In this document: one piece after another, positions 1-7,234 of the stretch
Numbering within the stretch: position 1 is the stretch's first letter
Layout: each line of letters begins with the position of its first letter
Source: Methanobacteriota archaeon
Lineage (GTDB): Archaea > Thermoplasmatota > Poseidoniia > Poseidoniales > Poseidoniaceae
Reading direction: 5' to 3'
Length of the DNA: 11,344 nt
Assembly (NCBI GenBank): GCA_002727485.1
Contig: PBXE01000026.1
Coordinates: 1-11,344, forward strand
Notes under the pieces: generated by a model
What the model was told of the DNA's origin: nothing
Database searches by the model: none
Seen by the model: the letters and a program-made list of their open reading frames with translations, nothing else
Program-made: the position numbers and the translations under genes

Positions 1-539
1 GGTAGGCGATTTTCCGCATCAAAACTGTACTTACCTCCCATTGGTTTACCATCTTGCATCAGAATTCCCGTTTCTTTCCTAACACGTTGGTAGAATTTAT
101 CCATCCTAAACGGAGGTTCATTCCCAACCGTTTCAGTGAACCACTCACGCTTGGTTAACCAGCCATCATGTTCAAGGATGCTGATATTTCCTGCTTCTAC
201 CAATGGTTTAATTTCAAACCTCAAACTTCTTTCTGCAGGGTTAACCATCTTGATAGAACCTACTTCCTGACATAATCTTGTTAATTCGTCATGGTAGTTG
301 CCATCTGTGAAACGATACATCACGGGATGTCCTAAGTCCTCTGCTTCCTTGGCAAAATGTCGCATGTTTGATAACAGCAATGCAAGTTTTTGCTTGTGAT
401 AATTCAATGAGTTACCTTTGGCTTTTGACTCAATGAGAATTAATCCGTTTTTGGCTCTGTCACCGTTAGACCAAGGAAATATGTCATGATTTAGTTGGTC
501 ATAAGCCACAAAATACCAAGTGACACTATCATCGACCAT
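1..539 (-). CDS. Fe-S cryptochrome/photolyase family protein, N-terminal part (cut by window edge)
   Basis: About 179 codons read without a stop from an ATG at 539 to the left edge. The protein starts MVDDSVTWYFVAYDQLN and contains HKQKLALLLSNMRHFA, a W-L-T-K-R-E-W-F segment, FRMDKFYQRVRKETGILM and KPMGGKYSFDAENR. This is the order and wording of the N-terminal alpha/beta (antenna-side) domain of the PhrB/CryB class (Pfam DPRP, 'photolyase-related protein'). Known members are about 500 residues, bind FAD, a lumazine antenna and a 4Fe-4S cluster, and repair (6-4) photoproducts or act as photoreceptors. The Fe-S cysteines and FAD pocket lie in the missing C-terminal two thirds, so activity cannot be judged here. 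The ATG at 539 is the only plausible start: an in-frame stop lies at 576-578 and no other start codon falls between. It lies 83 bases downstream of the MMPL stop in the same direction, so co-transcription is possible. Confidence 0.88.
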   Translation of the reverse strand, partial: MVDDSVTWYFVAYDQLNHDIFPWSNGDRAKNGLILIESKAKGNSLNYHKQKLALLLSNMRHFAKEAEDLGHPVMYRFTDGNYHDELTRLCQEVGSIKMVNPAERSLRFEIKPLVEAGNISILEHDGWLTKREWFTETVGNEPPFRMDKFYQRVRKETGILMQDGKPMGGKYSFDAENRL

Positions 540-622
540 GCATGGTACTGATTCAAGATAGAAATAAAGCCCTGTTTATCTTTCAGCAATTTTGATGATT
601 CAATTTGATTACGAATCTACAA

Positions 623-2959
623 TCACTCATCTGAGTTCTCTTCTGATTGATGCTTTGTTGAGCCAAAGAGATTATCCAACCATTTAGGAGACCACCAGTT
701 GGCTTTGCCCATCAATCTCATTGTAGCAGGAACTACCAATGCTCTAACAATTGTCGCATCCAATAATATCGCTAACGCTAGACCGAATCCAATCTGCTTC
801 AATATTACTACCGATGAAAGACCAAAGGCACTGAATACAACGACCATAATCGCCGCTGCTCCAGTGATTAGGCGGCCTGTCTTCTGCAACCCATTCGCTA
901 CCGCTAGTGTGTTGTCGCCAGTTCTCTCCCACTCTTCATGGATTCTTGATAGCATTAACACTTCATAATCCATCGATAGCCCAAATACAATACAGAACAA
1001 AATCACAGGGTTAGTAGTTTCAATAGGTTGTGGTGTGAAATTTAGGAAGTCAGCACCATAACCCCATTGGAAAACAAACACAAGCATACCAAATGATGCT
1101 GATACTGACAATATGTTCATGACTATCGCTTTGATTGGTATGATTACACTTCTTACTTGAATAAATATTAGCACAATTGTTGCAATTAGAATGAAAGCAA
1201 TTGCGATTGGCAGACTCTCAACTATAGCATCTAGAACATCTAATGAGTAAGCAGCGAAACCTGCAACCTTGAGAACTCCATCATCGCCCATTTGTAAATC
1301 GTCGAGTAATTCGCCTCTTTCTGAACGGACGTCTGAAACAAAACTTCGACTATCTTCTCCAGTTATTGGCCCGTCTAGTGAGAATATCATGTATGTGATA
1401 TTATTTGATAGGAATTGAGTACGGACATATTCTCTAGTTGCAATTGTCTCATTATCGAGGAATTCATCAGGTGTCTGCCAAAATTGCAAAACTTCTGTTT
1501 CGTTCATGGTTGAATCTGGTAAGGCATATCCAAAGGCATCCAAAACCCGATCATCGTCAAGGTAATTGACCATCCAACGATGTACTGAAACTAAATTTTC
1601 TTCCGCAAGCGGATCTTCCCCATCAAAATCAATCACTATCATTGCCGCATTTACCGCATCCTCTGGCCATTTCTCATCCATCAGTTCAAAACCAATTCTA
1701 GTCTCATCATCCGGTGGTAGAGCATCTCTAGATGCGATAGAGAAGTCAGCTTGTAAAAACGGTAGACCTGCTCCTAACAAAATAACCAATGTAGGGATTA
1801 ACACTGCCCAAGGTCGCTCCATAACAAAGTTAGCAATCCTTGCCCATGCACCGTCTTCTTGCTCATTCTCTGTACTGAACGCGAATGGTATTTTCCCATT
1901 GAATACCCTATGACCTAACATGACCATTATTGCTGGTAAAACAATGACTGAAAAGACCATAGCAATGCTTACTGCCAAAGTACCGCCAATACCTAAACTA
2001 GGCAATCCTGTATTTTCAAAAAATAACATTCCCATCAATCCGATAGCCACTGTTATGCCACTGAAGAATACCGCTTTACCAGCAGTTGCGACTGTCATTG
2101 CAGTCGAAGTGCGTATATCTCGTCCAAGATTGAGTTCTTCTCTAAATCGATTAACCATGAATAAAGAATAATCTACTGAAACACCTATGCCAATTAGTGT
2201 AATTATATTGAGAGAATATTGGGTTACATCTGTTACGTTAGAAAGCCAAATTGTAACTCCCATTGCTGAAATTACAGTCAACATGGCTACGCCTATTGGC
2301 AATACTGCGGCCACTAAGGTACCAAATACGATTCCAAGAATAATCAAAGACAAGGGTCCAGAAATCAATTCTGCTTTAATCAAATCTTCTTGGATTCTTG
2401 TGTCAAAAACCACATCTATTGATATGCCACCAGTACGCCATGAATTGAATTCGCTATCTACTTGAATATTATCCCAGTTATCGGAAAAGAGTTGCTTTGC
2501 TTCCTTGCGATCAAGATATATGGTAACAATATTTTTTGCCCAAAACCCATCTTCATCTTGGTGAACAAATTTTTCTCGCTTGTCGCCTGAGGTATCCCAT
2601 GAATATTCAATCGTTACATCATCCATAACCGCATAGTCTTTCAAAGCTTCAGTCACCGCAGCCTGCCACTCTGGAGAGGAGTCATCTAATGTTGGATGAT
2701 TGATCAATAGAGTGAATCTCTCCACTCCTTCCTCATCAGAAGCAAAAGCGCTGTCACGCAAATCACCGGCTTCGACTGACTCTAGGTCTCCTTCACCCCA
2801 GGCTTCAGCCCAATTTGGACCCATTGAGATTAAAGAACCCAACAATAGACATGAAAAAATACCGATAATCAAGATTTTTTTATGATGATCATAAACGGTC
2901 TCTCCGAGTTTGTAAAACGCTCTACCTTCAAGCATTTTTGGGTCGGTTGACCAGTCCAT
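623..2959 (-). CDS. MMPL/RND-family membrane transporter
   Basis: A complete 778-residue polytopic protein with the duplicated RND architecture. One helix (about 29-47) is followed by an extracytoplasmic domain (50-195), a helix bundle (198-350), a second lone helix (384-402), a second extracytoplasmic domain (405-575) and a second bundle (580-750). The proton-relay helices carry the MMPL signature twice: GVSVDYSLFMVNRFREE (Asp263-Tyr264) and GLSMDYEVLMLSRIHEEW (Asp664-Tyr665), matching the paired Asp-Tyr sites of mycobacterial MmpL3. A further Asp734 sits in LLDATIVRA. Known family members export lipids, hopanoids or other hydrophobic molecules using proton motive force; the substrate here is unknown. 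Three N-X-T sequons (486, 503, 520) lie in the second external domain, so glycosylation is possible. GGAG ends 5 bases before the ATG. The C-terminal tail is short and acidic. SecDF is less likely because of the MMPL-type Asp-Tyr motifs. Confidence 0.92.
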   Translation of the reverse strand: MDWSTDPKMLEGRAFYKLGETVYDHHKKILIIGIFSCLLLGSLISMGPNWAEAWGEGDLESVEAGDLRDSAFASDEEGVERFTLLINHPTLDDSSPEWQAAVTEALKDYAVMDDVTIEYSWDTSGDKREKFVHQDEDGFWAKNIVTIYLDRKEAKQLFSDNWDNIQVDSEFNSWRTGGISIDVVFDTRIQEDLIKAELISGPLSLIILGIVFGTLVAAVLPIGVAMLTVISAMGVTIWLSNVTDVTQYSLNIITLIGIGVSVDYSLFMVNRFREELNLGRDIRTSTAMTVATAGKAVFFSGITVAIGLMGMLFFENTGLPSLGIGGTLAVSIAMVFSVIVLPAIMVMLGHRVFNGKIPFAFSTENEQEDGAWARIANFVMERPWAVLIPTLVILLGAGLPFLQADFSIASRDALPPDDETRIGFELMDEKWPEDAVNAAMIVIDFDGEDPLAEENLVSVHRWMVNYLDDDRVLDAFGYALPDSTMNETEVLQFWQTPDEFLDNETIATREYVRTQFLSNNITYMIFSLDGPITGEDSRSFVSDVRSERGELLDDLQMGDDGVLKVAGFAAYSLDVLDAIVESLPIAIAFILIATIVLIFIQVRSVIIPIKAIVMNILSVSASFGMLVFVFQWGYGADFLNFTPQPIETTNPVILFCIVFGLSMDYEVLMLSRIHEEWERTGDNTLAVANGLQKTGRLITGAAAIMVVVFSAFGLSSVVILKQIGFGLALAILLDATIVRALVVPATMRLMGKANWWSPKWLDNLFGSTKHQSEENSDE

Positions 2960-3062
2960 GAGTGCTCCGGATAGAATTCAATATTTCAATTAATGTTTTA
3001 CTAAGTGAGAAAATTCACACCAAGATACGAGATTTGATAAAATAACAGACTTGCATCATGCC
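2960..3062. promoter_or_regulatory. Divergent promoter region between MMPL and msrA
   Basis: This 103-base A+T-rich gap separates two divergently read genes and must hold both promoters. On the plus strand a TATA-like ttgataaaat at 3034-3043 lies 20-29 bases before the msrA ATG at 3063, which fits an archaeal promoter with a leaderless or very short-leader mRNA; no Shine-Dalgarno site precedes that ATG. On the minus strand GGAG (2965-2968) lies 5 bases before the MMPL ATG, with A+T-rich TATA-like sequence around 2981-2995. The box assignments are by eye. Confidence 0.4.
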
Positions 3063-3581
3063 ATGGCAAGAGCACTTTTGGGCGGCGGTTGTTTTTGGTG
3101 TACTGAAGGTGCATTCAAGCGAATGAAAGGTATTTCATCGGCATTACCTGCCTATGCAGGGGGAGAAACAATCAACCCAGACTATCGTTCAGTTTGTGAT
3201 GGAATAACTGGACATGCCGAAATCGTGGAAGTTGTGTTCGACGAATCTATCATACCCTATGATACCATACTAGATGTGTTCTTTACCGTACATGACCCAA
3301 CTCAACTAAACCGACAAGGCAACGATGTAGGTACACAATACCGAAGTTGCATTATGCCTTTGAGTGAGGAACAAAAAGAAATTGCAGTGCAAAAAATAAC
3401 TGAACTACAACCCGTTTTCGATAACAAAATAGTCACTACAATAGAAGAACCGATAAATTTTACAATAGCTGAAGAATACCATCATGATTATTATGCAAGA
3501 AATCCATATCAAGGCTACTGTATGGCTGTTGTAGGGCCAAAGATTGCTAAGATAAGGAAAAAATTTGCCCACTTGCATTGA
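3063..3581 (+). CDS. msrA: Peptide methionine (S)-S-oxide reductase MsrA
   Basis: A 172-residue protein, the normal length for a single-domain MsrA, which reduces methionine-S-sulfoxide in oxidised proteins and free methionine in the cytoplasm. The active-site motif GGGCFWCTEGAF gives catalytic Cys10, with a second cysteine at 13. The other family landmarks follow in order: YAGG, GHAE (active-site Glu53), DPTQLNRQGNDVGTQYRS, AEEYHHDY and NPYQGYC, whose Cys153 is a candidate resolving cysteine. No MsrB domain is fused. I chose the ATG at 3063, because MARALLGGG is a normal MsrA N-terminus and the TATA-like box is correctly spaced for it. A TTG at 3051 would add only MHHA. The P5C dehydrogenase gene follows after 38 bases in the same direction, so the two probably share a transcript. 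Confidence 0.95.
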   Translation: MARALLGGGCFWCTEGAFKRMKGISSALPAYAGGETINPDYRSVCDGITGHAEIVEVVFDESIIPYDTILDVFFTVHDPTQLNRQGNDVGTQYRSCIMPLSEEQKEIAVQKITELQPVFDNKIVTTIEEPINFTIAEEYHHDYYARNPYQGYCMAVVGPKIAKIRKKFAHLH

Positions 3582-3619
3582 GGGTCAAATTCAATAGACG
3601 GCTATTACAGGCAAGGGTC

Positions 3620-5254
3620 ATGGTGAATAATGTACCAACACCTCCGACACCCGTTAATGAGCCTGTACTAGGCTACTTGCCAGGTAGTAAAGAGCGAGCC
3701 GAATTAAAGGCAGAACTACTGAAACAAAGCAATGAAGTAGTGGAAATACCGTGTATTATCAACGGTGTTGAAGTCTACACCGATAACATAGTTGAACAAG
3801 TCATGCCACATAATCACAGTCATGTTATTGCTAGAGTGCACATGGCTGGAGAAAAAGAAGTAAATGATGCAATTAACGCATCTCTTGAAGCCCATGAAGC
3901 GTGGTCTACAATGCCATGGGAAGCAAGAGCGGCAATCTTCCTAAAAGCGAGCGAACTGCTCAGAGGAGAATACCGAGCAAAAATCAATGCTAGCACTATG
4001 ATTAATCAATCTAAAACATGCCATCAAGCCGAGATCGATTCTGCTTGTGAATTGATTGATTTCTGGCGATTCAACGTTCAATATGCAAGAGAAATTTATG
4101 AGGATTTACAACCGCCGGTCTCGCCATCAAGTATGTGGAATTCAAGCGAAGTAAGACCTCTTGAAGGATTTGTCTTCTCAGTTACTCCGTTTAATTTTAG
4201 CAGTATTGCAGCCAACTTACCATCATCTGCCGCAATTATGGGCAATACTGGAGTTTGGAAGCCTAGCCGTAATTCCTACTTATCGAACTATTTTCTCATG
4301 CGTCTTATGATGGATGCTGGCCTACCTGATGGAGTAATCAACTTCATACCGGGTAAAGCAAGCATGGTTGGCGATATTTGTCTTTCACATCCAATGCTTG
4401 CTGGAATTCACTTTACTGGTTCTACTTCGGTGTTTAGACAAATGTGGAAAGATGTTGCTAATAATCTAGCAAACCTACGCTCTTACCCAAGAATTGTCGG
4501 TGAAACCGGTGGTAAAGATTTCATTGTAGCACATCCAAATTGTGACCATCAAGCGCTAACTGTTGCTCTAATTAGAGGGGCATTCGAATACCAAGGACAA
4601 AAATGCAGTGCAGCAAGTAGAGCTTACATTCCTGAGTCAGTGTGGAATTCAATTAAGGATAATTATGTCAGTGAAGTTGCCAAGATTTCAGTGGGGGATC
4701 CCAAGGACTTCTCAAATTTCATGGCTGCAGTTATTGATCGAAAGTCTTTCGATAATATCGCTGGATACATTGACAGAGCAAAACAAGATTCCGGATGTGA
4801 AATAATTACAGGAGGTAGTTATGACGATTCGACTGGTTATTTCGTTCAACCAACCACCATTGTTTGTTCAGATCCAAAATATGAATCTATGGCACAGGAA
4901 ATTTTCGGCCCTGTTCTATCTATCTATGTCTACCCGGACCACGAATTTACAGAGACTCTCAAACTTTGTGATGAAACCTCCGAATACGCATTGACTGGTT
5001 CAATTTTCGCAACTAATCGAGAGGACATACAGACTGCAATGGCTGCATTGCGTTACTCTGCTGGAAACTTTTACATCAATGACAAACCAACAGGCGCAGT
5101 CGTAGGCCAACAACCATTCGGTGGGGCAAGAGGCAGTGGTACAAATGATAAGGCTGGCTCTCCACTCAATCTGTTGAGATGGGTAAGTCCGAGGTCAATC
5201 AAAGAAACATTTGCCCCCCCTCATGATTGGACTTATGGTTTCCTAAACGAGTGA
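3620..5254 (+). CDS. 1-pyrroline-5-carboxylate dehydrogenase (L-glutamate gamma-semialdehyde dehydrogenase), ALDH4A1 type
   Basis: An NAD-dependent aldehyde dehydrogenase of about 544 residues that oxidises glutamate semialdehyde to glutamate, the last step of proline and arginine/ornithine catabolism. It resembles the stand-alone mitochondrial enzyme ALDH4A1 over its whole length: NEPVLGYLPGS at the N-terminus, QAEIDSACELIDFWRFN, TPFNF (oxyanion Asn192), WKPS, GETGGKDF (general-base Glu295), GAFEYQGQKCSAASRAY (nucleophile Cys329), EIFGPVLSIYVYPD, AGNFYINDKPTGAVVGQQPF and FGGARGSGTNDKAG. All catalytic residues are present. The frame opens at a TTG (3578) overlapping the msrA stop, but family similarity begins only after the ATG at 3620, which is preceded by AAGGG, so 3620 is preferred. 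No proline dehydrogenase is adjacent; glutamate semialdehyde could come from one elsewhere or from ornithine transamination. The last 22 bases overlap the convergent gene at 5233-5541. Confidence 0.95.
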   Translation: MVNNVPTPPTPVNEPVLGYLPGSKERAELKAELLKQSNEVVEIPCIINGVEVYTDNIVEQVMPHNHSHVIARVHMAGEKEVNDAINASLEAHEAWSTMPWEARAAIFLKASELLRGEYRAKINASTMINQSKTCHQAEIDSACELIDFWRFNVQYAREIYEDLQPPVSPSSMWNSSEVRPLEGFVFSVTPFNFSSIAANLPSSAAIMGNTGVWKPSRNSYLSNYFLMRLMMDAGLPDGVINFIPGKASMVGDICLSHPMLAGIHFTGSTSVFRQMWKDVANNLANLRSYPRIVGETGGKDFIVAHPNCDHQALTVALIRGAFEYQGQKCSAASRAYIPESVWNSIKDNYVSEVAKISVGDPKDFSNFMAAVIDRKSFDNIAGYIDRAKQDSGCEIITGGSYDDSTGYFVQPTTIVCSDPKYESMAQEIFGPVLSIYVYPDHEFTETLKLCDETSEYALTGSIFATNREDIQTAMAALRYSAGNFYINDKPTGAVVGQQPFGGARGSGTNDKAGSPLNLLRWVSPRSIKETFAPPHDWTYGFLNE

Positions 5255-5541
5255 AGTGGTAACTTCTTACTCTTGTCCACATTGTTTACAGATTCTGTAA
5301 GAACCTTGGGCTCATAGTTGCTGCTAATGAGTGATATTAACCACCAACCTACTGATAACAAAGGCGTAGAAATAAACATCAGCAGACACAAGAACACGAT
5401 TACATTACTCTGAGCAAGTTGCCATGACCACCATCCAGAAAAAATCATTGCAAGGATAAAAAATATTCTTGCCGCTTCGCTTGGAGTTGCCCAGCCACGA
5501 TGGTCTTTCCTTGGCGCAAACAAATATTCGGCCGCACTCAT
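5233..5541 (-). CDS. Small two-helix membrane protein of unknown function
   Basis: A 102-residue frame opening at an ATG (5541). I do not recognise a family. A polar N-terminus (MSAAEYLFAPRKDHRGWATP) is followed by two clear hydrophobic helices, about residues 26-43 and 46-73, rich in Trp, Phe, Ile and Leu, and a polar Lys-rich C-terminal tail. It is probably real: the hydrophobic pattern is coherent, an ataaaaat box (5565-5572) lies 24-31 bases upstream as expected for a leaderless archaeal mRNA, and otherwise nearly 470 bases would be empty. Its last seven codons and stop overlap the end of the P5C dehydrogenase gene in the opposite direction. The alternative is a chance reading frame. Confidence 0.6.
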   Translation of the reverse strand: MSAAEYLFAPRKDHRGWATPSEAARIFFILAMIFSGWWSWQLAQSNVIVFLCLLMFISTPLLSVGWWLISLISSNYEPKVLTESVNNVDKSKKLPLHSFRKP

Positions 5542-5564
5542 TGAGAGTGCTGTTCACTGTTGTC

Positions 5565-5572
5565 ATAAAAAT
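5565..5572 (-). promoter_or_regulatory. TATA-like box for the small membrane protein gene
   Basis: Read on the minus strand this is attttTAT, 24-31 bases before the ATG at 5541, the spacing expected for an archaeal TATA box driving a transcript that starts at or next to the start codon. No purine-rich ribosome binding site lies between, which supports leaderless translation. Assigned by eye. Confidence 0.35.
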
Positions 5573-5708
5573 CCCTGTTTAACTATTGATGGCGATGAAT
5601 TATTCAAATGAAACCTCTAGGGCCAACCCCGCAGTGATGATTGCTTTGGCCGACTGCTGATTTTTCAGTGACGAGTGATGGGCGAACTGAGCGGGACAAT
5701 TAACTCAC

Positions 5709-5716
5709 AAAGGGAG
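5709..5716 (+). promoter_or_regulatory. Shine-Dalgarno site of the PrsW-family gene
   Basis: The purine run AAAGGGAG ends 4 bases before the ATG at 5721, one of the clearest ribosome binding sites in the window. It fixes the start at 5721 and implies a leadered mRNA, unlike msrA. The rest of 5542-5708 shows no RNA gene or strong hairpin; it presumably holds the promoters of the two divergent genes. Confidence 0.5.
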
Positions 5717-5720
5717 AATT

Positions 5721-7157
5721 ATGCTTGGAGTTCCACAAACGGGTTTATCTCCATCGCCCAAGAATCTCTACCTATCGCAAAAGTCATCGCCATGGAAGAC
5801 CGTTTTTTCAATGTTGACGTCTGTATTTATTCTGTTCTTTTTTGTTCAAATTTTCGTGGCAGCATTGTTTGGTTTTGTTGATGGAGATATGGATGGAGAC
5901 TTAGGTCCAATGGACCCTCTATTGGTCATTTTTGGCACAATTTGTTCTACTCCATTTCTATTGTTTTTCCTATTTCTACGCAAACCAAAACTTGCTCATA
6001 TAGTTAGGTTAGAGGCAAATCCGCATGGCAGTAATGCTCACTATATCACTCCAGGAACCTTAATCCAATCACCAACTGCAACGGTATTACAGCATCATTT
6101 GGTTCACAATACTGCACCACTAGAAATGCCAAGTGTGAAGCAATTATGGGTCATATTTTCGATTGGAGTGGTTGTTTCTAGCGTTTTTATGCTGCCACTA
6201 CTAGTAACTGGAATCAATCCATTGACAATACTGTTGTTTCTTATCATTGCATTACCGGCTTGGATCTTGGGTTTTTCGACCCCAGTATTCGCATGGTGGT
6301 CGACATCAAACGAGTATTTTGGATTGAGCACGACAAGAAGACAAGGTGAATGGATGCTGATTGCTGGAATGTTGTCAACATTACCTGCCTTACTAATCAA
6401 TTCTTTAATCTCTCCAATTTTGATCAATTTCCTAGGGCTTTCTGTAACCGATGAATACAGTTTAGGATTTGGAATGATATTATTCCTATCTGCACCGATT
6501 GGTGAAGAAATTTCCAAAGCCATAGCAGTTCTATTCCTTGCAAGATTCATAGATTCACCAAAACGTGGTTTTCAAATTGGCTTCTCAGTAGGACTAGGTT
6601 TTGCTTTACTTGAAAATATGATATACATCCTTGGCTCGATTTTGGCTGGCGAAGGTGCTGCAATTAGTTTCGTTTTTACTGCAGTGTTAAGGGCAATTGG
6701 CTCAATTCCCGGACATGCGACATGGACAGCAATATCAGGATATGCAATTGGCCATTATGTAATTAGCAAACGCTGGCATAAACGCAGTTTAGGTATTTTT
6801 GATAAATCAAAAACTCAACAAGATAGCCAATGGATTTTGTTTGATGCAAAATCTGGTCAACCAATGATATCATCTAAATCAGAAAGAGAATTACCAATTT
6901 TGCCAAAGTGGTTATCCGCTGGCTCCAATAAAACAATCAAAATTACCAGTAATCCATTCAAGGCTGTAGGAATTGCAATACTGCTTCATGCGATGTGGAA
7001 TGGTTCTCTATGGACTATTAGCGTTATTCTTCAGGATACTTCTACAGTTATTCAACTACTGGCAAATTTATTGACAATAATAATCCTAATTATCCTACTA
7101 TGGACCATATTAAGGAGACTAGTACCGTTTGCTATCTCGGAAAATGATGTTGTTTAG
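5721..7157 (+). CDS. PrsW-family intramembrane metalloprotease (CPBP superfamily)
   Basis: A 478-residue multi-helix membrane protein with the four conserved motifs of the PrsW/CAAX-protease-like superfamily, in order: GEEISK (Glu262, Glu263, Lys266), GFALLENMIY (Glu298-Asn299), GHATWTAISGYAIG (His332) and LLHAMWN (His423, Asn427). The glutamates and histidines are the expected metal-site and catalytic residues of these zinc-type proteases, which cleave within or next to the membrane. Bacillus PrsW cleaves an anti-sigma factor; the substrate here is unknown. It is longer than typical PrsW proteins. It has an N-terminal two-helix region (28-52, 66-86), a polar linker (87-140), and a polar insert (351-412) between the third and fourth motifs. 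The loop after helix 1 carries DGDMDGD, a DxDxDG calcium-loop-like pattern (54-59). Archaea lack the Bacillus sigma system, so a different substrate is expected. Confidence 0.9.
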   Translation: MLGVPQTGLSPSPKNLYLSQKSSPWKTVFSMLTSVFILFFFVQIFVAALFGFVDGDMDGDLGPMDPLLVIFGTICSTPFLLFFLFLRKPKLAHIVRLEANPHGSNAHYITPGTLIQSPTATVLQHHLVHNTAPLEMPSVKQLWVIFSIGVVVSSVFMLPLLVTGINPLTILLFLIIALPAWILGFSTPVFAWWSTSNEYFGLSTTRRQGEWMLIAGMLSTLPALLINSLISPILINFLGLSVTDEYSLGFGMILFLSAPIGEEISKAIAVLFLARFIDSPKRGFQIGFSVGLGFALLENMIYILGSILAGEGAAISFVFTAVLRAIGSIPGHATWTAISGYAIGHYVISKRWHKRSLGIFDKSKTQQDSQWILFDAKSGQPMISSKSERELPILPKWLSAGSNKTIKITSNPFKAVGIAILLHAMWNGSLWTISVILQDTSTVIQLLANLLTIIILIILLWTILRRLVPFAISENDVV

Positions 7158-7234
7158 AAATAAACGCCGAACTTTAGCCATATTTAGGGAAGCAAATTTA
7201 AGTCAGCCTTTGCGGAGTGTACTTGGGGAAATGC

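Noticed and set aside
699..2885. Several plus-strand frames opposite the MMPL gene
   Set aside because: All are Thr/Ile/Pro-rich antisense shadows of membrane-helix codons, with no domain or ribosome binding site.
3051..3062. TTG start for msrA at 3051
   Set aside because: It adds only MHHA. The ATG at 3063 gives a typical MsrA N-terminus and fits the TATA-like box spacing.
3578..3619. TTG start giving P5C dehydrogenase 14 extra N-terminal residues, overlapping the msrA stop
   Set aside because: The added residues (MRVKFNRRLL and so on) have no match in the family, and an ATG with an upstream AAGGG sits at 3620, just before similarity begins.
5542..5720. Possible small RNA or tRNA in the divergent intergenic region
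   Set aside because: No cloverleaf, T-loop consensus or strong hairpin could be found by eye; the region is adequately explained as two promoters.
5675..5881. 68-codon plus-strand frame across the start of the PrsW-family gene
   Set aside because: It runs out of frame over the clear Shine-Dalgarno site and N-terminus of the protease and shows no coherent protein pattern.
6104..6550. 148-codon minus-strand frame inside the PrsW-family gene
   Set aside because: It lies wholly within a gene with four intact motifs; its composition is that of an antisense shadow.
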